Below, piece by piece: positions 1 through 11,810 of a stretch of DNA of 50,697 bases. Origin of the DNA: an uncultured Bacteroidales bacterium (lineage in GTDB: Bacteria; Bacteroidota; Bacteroidia; Bacteroidales; UBA932); assembly GCA_945487035.1 (NCBI GenBank), contig CALYTI010000013.1, forward strand, positions 1 through 50,697, read 5' to 3'. Within the stretch, counting starts at the first letter, position 1, and every line of letters begins with the position of its first letter. Under the pieces are notes generated by a model, which was given only the letters and a program-made list of their open reading frames with translations, was not told where the DNA came from and did no database searches. A program made the translations under genes and the position numbers.

Positions 1-2248
<2,248 letters not shown>

Positions 2249-2439
2249 TTTCGTGAATCAATCGAAACTACATAGTCTCAATTTTCTTCTTGCCTTGAAA
2301 TTGTAGTCCTCTTTCGCAACTCGAAAAAACTCGAATTTACTCTTTTAGACTAATCATATTTCTTCTAACTTTACCTCGTTATCTCTCTCAATAAGTCAAA
2401 GATCTGTGTTTTCCGTTCCGCATATCGCGAAAGGGATTG

Positions 2440-2470
2440 CAAAGGTACGCATTTTTTTTAATCCTGCAAA
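2440..2470 (-). promoter_or_regulatory. Bacteroidota-type promoter of the 23S rRNA gene
   Basis: On the minus strand TTTG (2467-2470) is followed after exactly 19 bases by TACCTTTG (2440-2447). This is an exact match to the Bacteroidota primary-sigma consensus TTTG-N19-TAnnTTTG. Transcription would start near 2433-2436, about 185 bases before the 23S 5' end. It is the only strong promoter in the 320-bp gap and indicates that this 23S gene is transcribed independently of a 16S gene. Confidence 0.8.
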
Positions 2471-2518
2471 TATTTCGCAGAAATTTCTTTCAAAAAATCT
2501 CAAAAATTTTCTGCGCAT

Positions 2519-2552
2519 CTCCCCGGGCAGGGTTTTCATCAGTTCCGGGGAG
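2519..2552 (-). terminator. Possible terminator after the PUL operon
   Basis: A perfect 8-bp stem (CTCCCCGG with CCGGGGAG) closes an 18-base loop, 18 bp downstream of the last PUL gene. On the minus strand it is followed by a mixed A/T tract rather than a clean T run. It may therefore be a weak terminator separating PUL transcription from the 23S promoter. Confidence 0.4.
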
Positions 2553-2569
2553 TCTGTTTTCCGTCTTTC

Positions 2570-4198
2570 CTATTTTTTGTATATGCACCAAGTGGTCGGA
2601 ACTGCACGGTTCTCCGTTGCTCCGGCTGTATTCTTCTCAAGGGAATTGACGCGTCCGGTGGACAGATGCATTGCGGTGGAACCGCCGCCGTCCATATTCA
2701 CCGCCTCAACACATCCAAGGCCACGCATTATCTGCGCAGTCTCGACTATTGTAGCTCCGTCGCTGCTCTTGATGCGTCCGTCACAGACAAAGAACACGAC
2801 CTTGCCGTCGGCGGTGAGTCCGATGGCTGTACGGTCAGGGCTCACACCTCTATTATATATATCGTATGGAATGAGTTCGTTGTTGTTGATGAAATACTCC
2901 ACTCCCCTCGGGCTTTCGCTGAGCTCAGGCAGAATCTTGCCGCCGTAAACGAGCATAGGTCCGGCACCGATGGCATCCACAGGAGCCCAGTCCACTTTGT
3001 GCTCCGCCCAGCTGATGTTAGGAGCGGAATACTTCTGGTCTCCCACGAACTGCGGCAAAGGAGCGTCGAAATAGTGGGTGGTCCAGTTCCAGATGGCCCT
3101 GGCCTTGCCGGAGGCATCAATTCCGAAGACGGCGCGGGTTACATTGTACATCTGGGAGTACTCGTTGGCTCCGATGTCGTAGCCGGAGTCAGGGGCGCGG
3201 AGAGTGCCCCTCACGCTTTCCGTCTGCGACTTGAGTGTGGAGCCGATGACGGCCAGTCCCACAGGGTTGGTGTTGTAGAAGTAGCCGGCATTGATCATGG
3301 CAAGGCAATCCGGGCTCCACTGCTCGTCCAGGGTCTTAAGTCCTCCAGGGCAATTGGCTCTCAGGCCCACCTTGCCGGTGGAAAGGTCGGCGCTCACATA
3401 CCAGGCATTCAGAGGTGCTCCGTCAAGGGTGGTGGAAACGCTGTAGGCCTTTACTTCGGAAGGGTAGCCGGAAGGGGTGATTTCCTTCCAGTCGAAGGTG
3501 ATGGCTTCCGGCTGCGGGGCCAGGCAGGTGGTCAGATCTTCGCTATAGCAGGTCTTGAGCTCAGTGGTGGCGTAGGCCCTGAAATGGTAGGTCTTCCCCT
3601 CTTCGAGCAGCACGCCCGGCACCGTCTGCTTCTGGGCTCCCTCGCGGTAGAAGGATGAAGGGATATGGGCATCCGTCATCTCGGGGTTCGGGTCCTCACT
3701 CCAGCAGATTCCCAGCTCAAGCACTTCCTTCTCGAAGTCGCGGGTGTCGTAGCTGAAGACTATCGAGGCGTAGGTGGCCTCGGGTTCGCAGGTCCAGATG
3801 ACTGCCGAAGGGTCCAGGTCCTCGTGGAAATAGACTTCACTATAGACAATGTCCGAATTCAGGGATTCCTTGATGGGGCTTTTCGCGCTGACTCCAAAGG
3901 TGTAGCTCTGGCCCACATTGATGTACTTGGAGGTCAGCAGGCTTGTCTCATCCTTTTTGGTAGAGCCGAGAAAGACCGGCAGAAGGGCCCCTTCCTTCTT
4001 GTAATAGACAGTGAAACCCGCCTCATCCACACTGTTGTCGGTCCAGGTGATGAGGACATCCTTTCCCTGACGCTCCGCCCTTACCTCGGAGGGCGCAGCC
4101 AGTTTCTGCGTCTGGACATGAGCCTTGTCTTCCGTTTCCTTGGAAACGCAGCCGGCCGCCAACAGCAGAGCCAGCAGTGCTATAGTGCTTTTCTTCAT
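2570..4198 (-). CDS. Secreted phosphodiester glycosidase (NAGPA/DUF2233-like) lipoprotein
   Basis: The 542-residue product starts with a lipoprotein signal (MKKSTIALLALLLAAGC, lipidated Cys17). A fibronectin-III-like domain follows at about 36-118, then a second beta-sandwich at about 135-230, and a C-terminal phosphodiester glycosidase domain from about 240. The family signatures INAGYF and NMDGGGSTAMHL are both present. The mammalian member, the uncovering enzyme, removes GlcNAc from a GlcNAc-1-phospho-6-mannose diester. By inference this protein cleaves a sugar-1-phosphate diester in an imported glycan, at the cell surface or in the periplasm. The ATG at 4198 was chosen over upstream in-frame starts because it begins the signal peptide and lies 5 bp after the preceding stop. 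It is the last gene of the PUL. The exact substrate is unknown. Confidence 0.85.
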   Translation of the reverse strand: MKKSTIALLALLLAAGCVSKETEDKAHVQTQKLAAPSEVRAERQGKDVLITWTDNSVDEAGFTVYYKKEGALLPVFLGSTKKDETSLLTSKYINVGQSYTFGVSAKSPIKESLNSDIVYSEVYFHEDLDPSAVIWTCEPEATYASIVFSYDTRDFEKEVLELGICWSEDPNPEMTDAHIPSSFYREGAQKQTVPGVLLEEGKTYHFRAYATTELKTCYSEDLTTCLAPQPEAITFDWKEITPSGYPSEVKAYSVSTTLDGAPLNAWYVSADLSTGKVGLRANCPGGLKTLDEQWSPDCLAMINAGYFYNTNPVGLAVIGSTLKSQTESVRGTLRAPDSGYDIGANEYSQMYNVTRAVFGIDASGKARAIWNWTTHYFDAPLPQFVGDQKYSAPNISWAEHKVDWAPVDAIGAGPMLVYGGKILPELSESPRGVEYFINNNELIPYDIYNRGVSPDRTAIGLTADGKVVFFVCDGRIKSSDGATIVETAQIMRGLGCVEAVNMDGGGSTAMHLSTGRVNSLEKNTAGATENRAVPTTWCIYKK

Positions 4199-4203
4199 AA
4201 TGC

Positions 4204-5598
4204 TTATTCTTGGTGAAACTTTTCCCAGCGGTCTGCCACATAGGTGGACAAACGTTTGTAAAGGTTGTACCATCCTTCAGCAACCCCCTTGGAGTTTTTC
4301 AGGACGGTGAAATCGTAGCCTCCCTGATAGTAGGCGATGTTGTTGTTTTCCCATACGCCTTCCTCTTCGAAGACATCGAGGTAGTCCGTCATCCTCTGGT
4401 AGCCCCAATCCAGATACGCACACGGATTGAACTCCATCTCAAGGTCCATCCCGTAGCGCTTGGCCATCGCACATGCGTCGTAGAGCCTCTGCTTTTCCAC
4501 ATTTTCGTAGAAGAAGTAGTTAGGCTGGAGGTAGCAGTAATTGAAGCCGTACTTCTGCCACACTGAATACACCGAGTTTTCGAAGCTGTTGCTGTAGTAC
4601 GGGATGAAATAGAACTCGAGATTGCGGGCATTGATGTACTCGGAAAGCTGAATCATCCTGGTCGCCGCCACACCGGCACTCTCCACAGGCCAGTACAGGC
4701 CGACGAGTTCGAGGTTCTTAAAGCCTTTCCTGAGGAACCTTTTCATCATCTCGTTGATTTCCCATTTGTAAATCTCAAGCACCTTGTCCCAATTGCTCCA
4801 GTCGGAGGTGTCGTAGCCTTCGATGTAGCCCCACTCCGCTTCCCCTTCCGGGAACGGGAGGACCGGGACCATAAGCACCACTTCCTGCTTGTAGAAAGGC
4901 TGGGTGCTCATGGACTTGGAGCGCTCCAGGGCGTTGTCGAGACGCGGAAGGATGACATCCATCCAGGTGTCAAACAAATCGCTTATTTCCGAAAGATAGC
5001 AGTAGCGTCCGTAGGCGTTGCCCATGAAGCTGACTTTGTGCTCGGGATCTTTCCATATTTCGAGGAGCAGGGCTCCGTCGAAAAGTCTGCGGGGCGGCTC
5101 CTCGTCCGAAATCAGATAGTCGAGGAAGACATCTTCAGGGTAATAGTCCCTCAATTCAGTCACTCCGCAGTAGTAGAGCATCAGGTCGCGGGGATGGGAT
5201 TTGCGTATTCCGCTCGAGCCGTTTTGGGCTATTGTGAAGCTGAGAGACTTTCCCTGGTTTTTGTACTGATAGGAGAATTCCAGCCGGCCTTCCCTGGCCT
5301 CTTCGAAAGGGTTGACCTCAACGGTCAGGGTGACAAGTCCGGGGTTAAAGCCCTTTGCCTTGCTGAGCCTGATCCAAGAGCAGTCGGAATTGATCTGCCA
5401 AGGCTCCTTGTCGTCAACCTTGAGGATAATCTGACCTCCGAATTCATCGATTTCGGCTCTATTGACAGTCTCACCCTGCATGTCCACGACATTGGGGGTT
5501 TCCCTGTCCTGAGGAAGCTCATCCTGCGGCTTTTCGACGCAGGATGAGCTCAGTAAAGTCAACAATACCAGAGCGGAGAGAATACTATTCTTCACCAT
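4204..5598 (-). CDS. BACON and DUF4855 domain lipoprotein, putative glycoside hydrolase
   Basis: The 464-residue protein has a lipoprotein signal with lipidated Cys20 and a BACON domain at about 45-127, which contains the typical CSWIRLSKAKG. A long domain at about 137-460 resembles DUF4855. BACON modules are glycan- or mucin-associated in Bacteroidales surface enzymes. The DUF4855 part has strand-ending acidic residues typical of TIM-barrel hydrolases: E306 in LVGLYWPVE, and E387 and E389 in DLEMEFNP. That these are catalytic is an inference. The start at 5598 overlaps the previous gene by 14 bp and is favoured because it begins the signal peptide. The gene sits third after susD in the operon, just before the phosphodiester glycosidase. 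A non-catalytic glycan-binding role is the main alternative. Confidence 0.75.
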   Translation of the reverse strand: MVKNSILSALVLLTLLSSSCVEKPQDELPQDRETPNVVDMQGETVNRAEIDEFGGQIILKVDDKEPWQINSDCSWIRLSKAKGFNPGLVTLTVEVNPFEEAREGRLEFSYQYKNQGKSLSFTIAQNGSSGIRKSHPRDLMLYYCGVTELRDYYPEDVFLDYLISDEEPPRRLFDGALLLEIWKDPEHKVSFMGNAYGRYCYLSEISDLFDTWMDVILPRLDNALERSKSMSTQPFYKQEVVLMVPVLPFPEGEAEWGYIEGYDTSDWSNWDKVLEIYKWEINEMMKRFLRKGFKNLELVGLYWPVESAGVAATRMIQLSEYINARNLEFYFIPYYSNSFENSVYSVWQKYGFNYCYLQPNYFFYENVEKQRLYDACAMAKRYGMDLEMEFNPCAYLDWGYQRMTDYLDVFEEEGVWENNNIAYYQGGYDFTVLKNSKGVAEGWYNLYKRLSTYVADRWEKFHQE

Positions 5599-6613
5599 AT
5601 TTCCATACACAAAGCTCGGACATGGTGATGGTGGAAACCCTGGCTGACCAGTTAGGATCCATCTCATCCTTATAGACTCCGTAGAAGCTGTTGACCACCA
5701 CAAACCTGTAGTACTGCGAAGTCGGGATGTCGCTGCAGTAGTCGGCAATCTGGAATTCGGCTCCGTTGACGCAAGGGTCGTATTCAGGATTTCCGACATT
5801 GCTTGTGTCGGTCAGCAGGTCCTGAATCTGGAGCCAGAGTCCGCTGATGTCCACATCGGCAAGCATCTGCCAGCTGCCGTTGGTGCGCCAGTCTGCAGGA
5901 GTAGCCTCAGGCAGTTCTCCCGCTCCGGTGTAGGCCCAAATCTGGAACTGGCAAGGATCGTACTGACGGAAGCCCCAGTAAGGATAAACTCTGGCCTTGA
6001 ACATCTTGAACGGCTCTTTGCTCTTGATGGTGAACCAAGGATTGTCCTGATTCTTCACCCAGCCGAAGTAGTGGTAGGCAATCTCGCCGAAGCACTGATA
6101 GCCTGACATCCACAGTCCGTCGAAGAGTTCGTAGCCGGAGAAGGTGATTCCGTAACCGTTGTCAAGATCGATCTTGGCATCTCCCGGCCTGCCGTAGAGC
6201 ACGGAAAGGTCGTTTCTGTCAACTGCGTAGAAATTAGGCAGTTTGGCAATCATCGTGTAATGGATGTCAGTTTCGAGATTGTTCACCACAAAGGCATAAG
6301 GCTCGGTGAGGTTCAGCGTGGTGTCGGTAAAACAGCCGGTCGAAGCCACGGCACGGGAGACGAGCTCCATATGGACTTTGATGGCTGACAAATCCACACC
6401 CTCCTTTTCAAACTGGAAGGTGATGGTGTGATTGACGTTGTCAATCGCACCCTCGAAGGCATCGTCGCCCCAGTAGGCTACAGCCAGACGCACGGGTGCT
6501 GTAATCGGACGGGCGGGAATCTCCGTCTCGAACGGAGCCGGAGTTTCCTCGCAGGCCGCTGCCATAAGCAGGGCAGCGGCTGCTAGCATTATACTGTAGT
6601 ATCTTGTTTTCAT
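5585..6613 (-). CDS. Surface lipoprotein of the PUL (putative surface glycan-binding protein)
   Basis: The 342-residue product has a lipoprotein signal ending LLMAAAC (Cys21). An Ig-like N-terminal region follows at about 35-125 and matches the style of the repeats in SusE/F-type or DUF5018-like proteins. The C-terminal half resembles a galactose-binding-like fold and ends in the typical STITMSELCVWKYGEE strand. Many aromatic residues (YWGF, GLWMSGYQCFGE, AYHYFGW) suit carbohydrate stacking. It follows susD by 16 bp, the usual slot for a surface glycan-binding protein. I do not recognise a precise family, and the function rests mainly on position and domain style. Confidence 0.65.
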   Translation of the reverse strand: MKTRYYSIMLAAAALLMAAACEETPAPFETEIPARPITAPVRLAVAYWGDDAFEGAIDNVNHTITFQFEKEGVDLSAIKVHMELVSRAVASTGCFTDTTLNLTEPYAFVVNNLETDIHYTMIAKLPNFYAVDRNDLSVLYGRPGDAKIDLDNGYGITFSGYELFDGLWMSGYQCFGEIAYHYFGWVKNQDNPWFTIKSKEPFKMFKARVYPYWGFRQYDPCQFQIWAYTGAGELPEATPADWRTNGSWQMLADVDISGLWLQIQDLLTDTSNVGNPEYDPCVNGAEFQIADYCSDIPTSQYYRFVVVNSFYGVYKDEMDPNWSARVSTITMSELCVWKYGEE

Positions 6614-6629
6614 ATAACGAGCAATTCAA

Positions 6630-8645
6630 TTAATTCCACATCGGATTCTGCACCAGACCGGCTGACACATCGAGTTCACCCTGAGGGATAGGGAAGAGGT
6701 AGAACTTGTCCTCCCAAACCCTCTCCTCGAAGGCAACTCGTTTGTGGAAGGCCTCGCAATTGAGGAAGGACTGGGTGTTAGGATCTCCGCTTTGTGTGTC
6801 ATAGCCCCACATTCGGCCTCCGTCTCCCCACTTGCGGTCATCCCTTTCTCCTCCGAGGTCAGGCTCACCGCTGAGCAGACGGCGGCGGGTGGTGAAGTAG
6901 CGGTCACCCTCGAGGCAAAGCTCAATCTGACGCTCGCGGATGATGTATTCCCTCTGGAGCACCTTGTTGCCCTTGATATCAGGATAAACCTCGAAGATGC
7001 CCGGAATTCCGGCGCGCTCGTGAATCTGGTTCCAGTATTTCTCGATATCCGGGTTGGTCGGGTCGTACTCGTTGAGAGCCTCGATGTAGTCCAGGAGCAC
7101 CTGGGCGTAGCGGATATAGATGGAAAGATAATGGCCAGGCAGGCGGCTTTCGTAGAAGTCGGCGTTGATTACCCTCTTCTGAGGAGCGAATCCTGTGATA
7201 GGATATGAGTAGGTGCCGGCGGTGGTGTTGGCGTGTGATGCTCCGCCGAAGTAGAACTCTACCCTACCCCAACCGTCCTTCTGGTTGACAGGTGTTGAAG
7301 AACTGAAGCCGTTGCGGCGGGCAGGGTCTGTGTTTCTGCAGAGGATGACCCTGTGGTTGTAGTTGACGGATGCGTAGTAGCGCGGTTCGCGTCCCACATT
7401 GATTCCCCAGTCATTCTTGGCGTGTCCCCAGGCATCGAGATTGATGATGTCGGTGAGCCACTCCTTCTGCTCGGCCTCGGTGTAATTGTTAGGATTGTAG
7501 TGAGGTCCGTCAGTTGCAGAATACATATTCTCCACATATCCTGACTGAGGGTCATCGATTCTGCGTCCGTTCTCCATGTAGAAGGCATCGATGAGACGCA
7601 GGGTAACTCCCAGTCCGCACATTCCCTGCTTGTCGTTGATAGGAGTGGTGTGCACCATCCAGGTGTAGCGGGTTCCGTTGGCTCCGCTGTCGATGGAACC
7701 GAAGATGATTTCCGGATTCCAGCCGTTGTTGAAGAGGGTGTAGTAGCTCTTGAAAGGATTGTACTTAGGGTTGGAACCTATTCCTTCGTAGTAGATGTTG
7801 TCTTCGGTGTCGGCCACGAAAAGACCGAGTCCGGCAGTACCATCTTCAGCAAGGTCAATCACACTTCTTGCGGCTTTGGCAGCCTTTTTCCATTTCTCCT
7901 CACTGTATGTGTTGTTGGCGAACGGGATGGTCTGCTCCTTGTCGAGGTAATAGTTCTCGTACATCTTGTTGCCGTTCCACTGAGGGGAGGCGGCAAGCAG
8001 GAGGGCCATTTCCTTCACGGCGCGGCAGGCAGGCACTGTGGCTCGGCCCATGCCGGCAGGGTCGGACTTGTAGGAAAGCGGGAGCAGAGGCTCTGCAGCG
8101 TCCATACACTCGCAAATGTAGTCAATGCACTCATCAAAGGTGGAACGGTGCATATTTGCAAAATCGTGGGAATCCGGGAAATGCTCCTTCACGAGAACTA
8201 CGGGGCCGTACTGGCGGCAGAGGAGAAAATAGTAATATCCCCTCAGGAAACGGGCTTCTCCTACATATCTCTTCTTGAGATCGTTCGAGAGCTCGGCACA
8301 GCGGTCGATGTTCTCCTCGAGCACGAAGGTGGAGCGGATTGCCTTGTAGTAGGTAGACCATTTCCTGTAAAAATCAGTGCCCGGGTCCCAGTTGCCCTCG
8401 TTGATGGCATGGGTGCGGTAGGCTGTCCATATGATGTCGAGCTCATCGGCACAACCGAGCCAAGGGTCGTCCTGATGGAGATTGTCTTCAGGAAGGGCAG
8501 CGTAACAGTTGTTGAGATACTTGAGGACCTCGTTCTTGTTGGTCCAAACCATCTCGTCAGTCTTGTAGTCGTCCGGGGTCTTGTCAAGATAGTTGCATCC
8601 GGCAAGAGCGAAGAGGGAAAGCAATATAATGGAATACTTTTTCAT
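6630..8645 (-). CDS. SusD/RagB-family glycan-binding outer-membrane lipoprotein
   Basis: The 671-residue protein has a lipoprotein signal (MKKYSIILLSLFALAGC) followed by NYLDKTPDD, the classic N-terminus of SusD proteins. The helical TPR-like scaffold of the family is evident, including FLRGYYYFLLCRQYGPVVLV near residue 135 and REYIIRERQIELCLEGDRYF near 585. SusD forms the lid of the SusC channel and captures oligosaccharides at the cell surface. The ATG at 8645 was preferred to a TTG three codons upstream because it begins the signal peptide. It is separated from susC by 12 bp and is clearly co-transcribed with it. Confidence 0.95.
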   Translation of the reverse strand: MKKYSIILLSLFALAGCNYLDKTPDDYKTDEMVWTNKNEVLKYLNNCYAALPEDNLHQDDPWLGCADELDIIWTAYRTHAINEGNWDPGTDFYRKWSTYYKAIRSTFVLEENIDRCAELSNDLKKRYVGEARFLRGYYYFLLCRQYGPVVLVKEHFPDSHDFANMHRSTFDECIDYICECMDAAEPLLPLSYKSDPAGMGRATVPACRAVKEMALLLAASPQWNGNKMYENYYLDKEQTIPFANNTYSEEKWKKAAKAARSVIDLAEDGTAGLGLFVADTEDNIYYEGIGSNPKYNPFKSYYTLFNNGWNPEIIFGSIDSGANGTRYTWMVHTTPINDKQGMCGLGVTLRLIDAFYMENGRRIDDPQSGYVENMYSATDGPHYNPNNYTEAEQKEWLTDIINLDAWGHAKNDWGINVGREPRYYASVNYNHRVILCRNTDPARRNGFSSSTPVNQKDGWGRVEFYFGGASHANTTAGTYSYPITGFAPQKRVINADFYESRLPGHYLSIYIRYAQVLLDYIEALNEYDPTNPDIEKYWNQIHERAGIPGIFEVYPDIKGNKVLQREYIIRERQIELCLEGDRYFTTRRRLLSGEPDLGGERDDRKWGDGGRMWGYDTQSGDPNTQSFLNCEAFHKRVAFEERVWEDKFYLFPIPQGELDVSAGLVQNPMWN

Positions 8646-8657
8646 AACTGCCAATGT

Positions 8658-11600
8658 TTAGAAATTCATCTTCACACCCAAGTTGATTTTGCGGGAGAGC
8701 GGATAGGCGCTACCGTTGGGGGAGCCTGTTTCAGGGTCCCACATGTCCCAATTGGAATGCATCCATAGATTGTTGCCGACAAGGTAGAAGCGGATTGAAC
8801 TGCAACCCAGGTCCTTGAGTTTGTCGGAACGCAGAGTGTAGCCAACCTCAATGTCCGAGAGACGGATAAGACTTCCGTCGTAGATGGTGCGGGTCGAGGC
8901 CTGGCGGTTGTTTGAGGCACTTTCTGCGGAGAGTCGCGGATACCTTGCATTCTGGTCAGGGTTTTCCGGAGTCCAGCGGTCCACGGCGGCAGCGTAGGCA
9001 TTACCCTTTCCTATTCCGTAGTAGAACGGGAAGTAGAAGCCGCTGAGCTGGTAGGTCACCCTGCTCTGGCCGCGGAAGAAGCAGCCGGCGTCAAAGCCCT
9101 TGTAGCTGAGCTGAAGTCCGAAACCGTAGTTGATCTTAGGGATGCGGGAGTCACCGATGGCGGTCATGTCGTGGATGTTGACAACTCCGTCCGGGATAGG
9201 ATTGCCATCCTCATCCCAGGCTCCTGCGATGTCCTTGTACTTCACGTCTCCAGGTCTGACTATCGAGCTGAAAGTCTGCTTCGGAGAGTTGGCGATTTCA
9301 TCTTCGGAAGCGAAGAGGCCTTCGGCAATGTAACCGAACTGCTGCCCTACGCAGTGTCCTGTCTGGGCACGCCAAGGGTCGATTTCAGAGCCTTCGTCCA
9401 TGTCGATAATCTTGTTGTCAGCGTAGGAGAAGTTGCCGTAAATCCTGTAGTTCACCGGTCCGATGTGATGGTTGATTTCGGCAGTAAGCTCGAGTCCCCT
9501 GTTGTCCAGCACACCCATATTGGCTGAAGGAGCGGAGTTCAAACCGGCGATTCCCGGGATGGTCTGGCGCTGGATGAGAATGTCGCTGCGGGTTTCCTGG
9601 AAAACATCGATATCCAGGGAAATGGCCGACCTGAAGAGCTTGAGTTCCAGTCCGAGGTCTTTCTTGAGACCCTTCTCCCAGGTAAGCCCGTAAACACCGA
9701 TCTGGTCCTCACCAATTCCTGTGCCCCAGCTGCCTGAAGGTCCGAAATAGTGTCCTCCCAGACCGCTTCCCCAGGTGCTGATGTACATGAAACGGCGTCC
9801 ACCTATCTTGTCTGAGCCGACAAGACCGATAGAACCGCGGAGTTTCAGGTGGTTGATGGCCTTGAGGCCCCAGAAAGGCTCGTTTGAGATGAGATAACCG
9901 AATGCTGCTGCAGGGAAAAGACCGAAGCGGTTGCCCTTTTCGAAGTTCTCGGTACCATTGTAACCGGCATTGCCTTCGAAGAAGTAACGGTCATCGTAGG
10001 AGTAGGTCAACCTTCCTGCAAATCCCTGGGTCCGGTAAGGCAGGGCGGCAAGGGAGGTGTAGGCACTGGTCATCACCTTGTGGGTCTGATAGTACATTGC
10101 CATCGCTCCCACCCTGTGCTTGTCTGCGAACACTCTGTCGTAGAGCAGCTGGGCCTTCAGCTCGTTGGAGTTGTAGTCTCCCCAGCCGTAGTATTTCTCG
10201 TAGTTGAGATACTCGTTTCCTTCGGTGGTCTGGGTCAGTTTGTAAAGTCCCGTCTCGTCGTCCACTCCTGTCACGGCATAGAGGCTGACATTGCGGTGTC
10301 TCGCCTGGAAGGTGGAGAAAAGCACGTCGTAGGCGAAGGATGTCTGGAAAGACAGGCCCTTGGTGAGCGCTGAGAGATCCTGCTTGAGGGTGATCTGGCT
10401 CATCACCTGGGTGCTGTAGTTCTGGTTGTAACCTCCGGCATACAGACGGGCTGCAGGGTTGACCTCGTTGGCACCGATGGTGGTACCGAAGCCCCACTGG
10501 ATGTTGCCGTCCTCATCGTAGCCGAGAGGAACGCGTACAGGCATTGAGACAGGGTCATTCTGCAGTGCGAGACTGAACAGATGCGCAGCCGTCGACTGGA
10601 CATTGGTCACTCCGTTGGCAACGCCCGGCTGGTGGGTGTCGGTCATGTTGGCGCCGATTTCCAGAGTGAGGGTGGTTGTCTTGGTGAGAGTCATATCCAC
10701 ATTAGAACGGAAGTTGTAACGGGTGAGGTGGATATTGCTGCTGTAATCGTTGTCAGGATTGTTGTAGAAGTTTCCGTTGTCCTTGAGGTAGGCGAAGGTC
10801 ACATAGTAGCGGGCACGCTCGCCGCCACCCCTGACGGAAACGGATGCGGAATAGTTGTTGGAGTAAGGCTTGAACATGGTCTTCACCCAGTCCACATCAG
10901 GATAGAGGAAAGGATCGGTGTGGTTCTCAGTGTGGTAGATGGCTTCCTCGGAGTACATCTCACTGCCCATATACTCATTGGCAAGGCGCATGTAGTCCGC
11001 ACCTGAAATCATCTTCGGAAGATTCTGCATCGCAGTCACACCGCCTTCGATCTTCACGCTGATTTCAGGCTTCTGGGCAATACCCTTCCTGGTGGTGACG
11101 AGCACTACTCCGTTGGCGCCGCGCACACCGTAAACCGCTGTTGCGGAGGCATCCTTGAGCACTGAAATCGATTCGATTTCCTCGATGGCAAGGTCGGACA
11201 TGCTGCGCTCCACACCGTCAACAAGCACCAGAGGTGTACTGTTGCTTGTGGAGAAGGTGGAGATACCGCGAATCCAAAATTCGGCATTGTCCAGTCCCGG
11301 CTCACCACTGCGCTGCACCACAACTGCACCCGCCACCTTTCCGGCGAGGGCGTTGGTGAGGTTGCGCTGAGGAATCTGCAATTCGTCGTTCTTGACGGCA
11401 GAGATGGCACCGATCACACTGGCCTTTCTCTGGTAACCCATACCGACTACTACAGCCTCTTCCATTTCGAGGGTGTCTTCATCAAGGAATACATCGAGGT
11501 TTAGAGACTTCGGCACTTTCTGCACCTGAGTCTTGTAACCCATACAGAGGAACTCCAATTCAGTTCCGACGGAAGGGACATCCACAACATAGTAGCCGTT

Positions 11601-11774
11601 GATGTCAGTCATCGAACCGACCTGTGTTCCCTTGATAAGAACAGCCACACCCGGCATTGGCTGACCACTGCGGTCACGCACAGTACCTCTACAGGTTAGG
11701 CTCTGCTGCGCAAAGGAGACGCTTACCGACAGGAAAAGCATCAGCGCGCAAAGAAAACTTTTAGGCTTCATCAT
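8658..11774 (-). CDS. SusC/RagA-family TonB-dependent outer-membrane transporter
   Basis: This 1038-residue receptor has a signal peptide ending SVSFAQQ. A carboxypeptidase-regulatory-like domain follows at about 26-105 (TVRDRSGQPMPGVAVLIKG). The TonB plug is at about 110-240, with LVLVDGVERSMSDL, the conserved IESISVLKDASATAVYG and GANGVVLVTTRKG. The 22-strand barrel ends KINLGVKMNF with a terminal Phe. It imports oligosaccharides using TonB energy in complex with the SusD protein encoded next. No TonB-box regulator extension, ECF/anti-sigma pair or hybrid two-component system lies next to it. The start at 11774 (MMKPKS) is chosen for the signal peptide; 11771 is equally possible. Confidence 0.96.
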   Translation of the reverse strand: MMKPKSFLCALMLFLSVSVSFAQQSLTCRGTVRDRSGQPMPGVAVLIKGTQVGSMTDINGYYVVDVPSVGTELEFLCMGYKTQVQKVPKSLNLDVFLDEDTLEMEEAVVVGMGYQRKASVIGAISAVKNDELQIPQRNLTNALAGKVAGAVVVQRSGEPGLDNAEFWIRGISTFSTSNSTPLVLVDGVERSMSDLAIEEIESISVLKDASATAVYGVRGANGVVLVTTRKGIAQKPEISVKIEGGVTAMQNLPKMISGADYMRLANEYMGSEMYSEEAIYHTENHTDPFLYPDVDWVKTMFKPYSNNYSASVSVRGGGERARYYVTFAYLKDNGNFYNNPDNDYSSNIHLTRYNFRSNVDMTLTKTTTLTLEIGANMTDTHQPGVANGVTNVQSTAAHLFSLALQNDPVSMPVRVPLGYDEDGNIQWGFGTTIGANEVNPAARLYAGGYNQNYSTQVMSQITLKQDLSALTKGLSFQTSFAYDVLFSTFQARHRNVSLYAVTGVDDETGLYKLTQTTEGNEYLNYEKYYGWGDYNSNELKAQLLYDRVFADKHRVGAMAMYYQTHKVMTSAYTSLAALPYRTQGFAGRLTYSYDDRYFFEGNAGYNGTENFEKGNRFGLFPAAAFGYLISNEPFWGLKAINHLKLRGSIGLVGSDKIGGRRFMYISTWGSGLGGHYFGPSGSWGTGIGEDQIGVYGLTWEKGLKKDLGLELKLFRSAISLDIDVFQETRSDILIQRQTIPGIAGLNSAPSANMGVLDNRGLELTAEINHHIGPVNYRIYGNFSYADNKIIDMDEGSEIDPWRAQTGHCVGQQFGYIAEGLFASEDEIANSPKQTFSSIVRPGDVKYKDIAGAWDEDGNPIPDGVVNIHDMTAIGDSRIPKINYGFGLQLSYKGFDAGCFFRGQSRVTYQLSGFYFPFYYGIGKGNAYAAAVDRWTPENPDQNARYPRLSAESASNNRQASTRTIYDGSLIRLSDIEVGYTLRSDKLKDLGCSSIRFYLVGNNLWMHSNWDMWDPETGSPNGSAYPLSRKINLGVKMNF

Positions 11775-11810
11775 TTGGAATAATGATTGGTTATTGATTT
11801 TTGTGCTAGA

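Larger units (their letters stand above)
2249..2569 (-). other. Gap between the PUL and the 23S gene: leader, promoter, hairpin
   Basis: This 321-bp gap holds no tRNA and no credible gene. It contains the 23S leader, the promoter at 2440-2470 and the hairpin at 2519-2552. The leader is AT-rich and presumably includes rRNA processing signals, which cannot be paired here because the 3' side of the 23S gene is outside the window. Confidence 0.7.

Noticed and set aside
2666..3658. A 330-codon plus-strand frame, with similar long frames at 41096-42070 and 30797-31819.
   Set aside because: They are antisense to the phosphodiester glycosidase, yifB-like and nrdD genes. Long antisense frames are common in GC-rich codon usage, and the products show no domain signatures.
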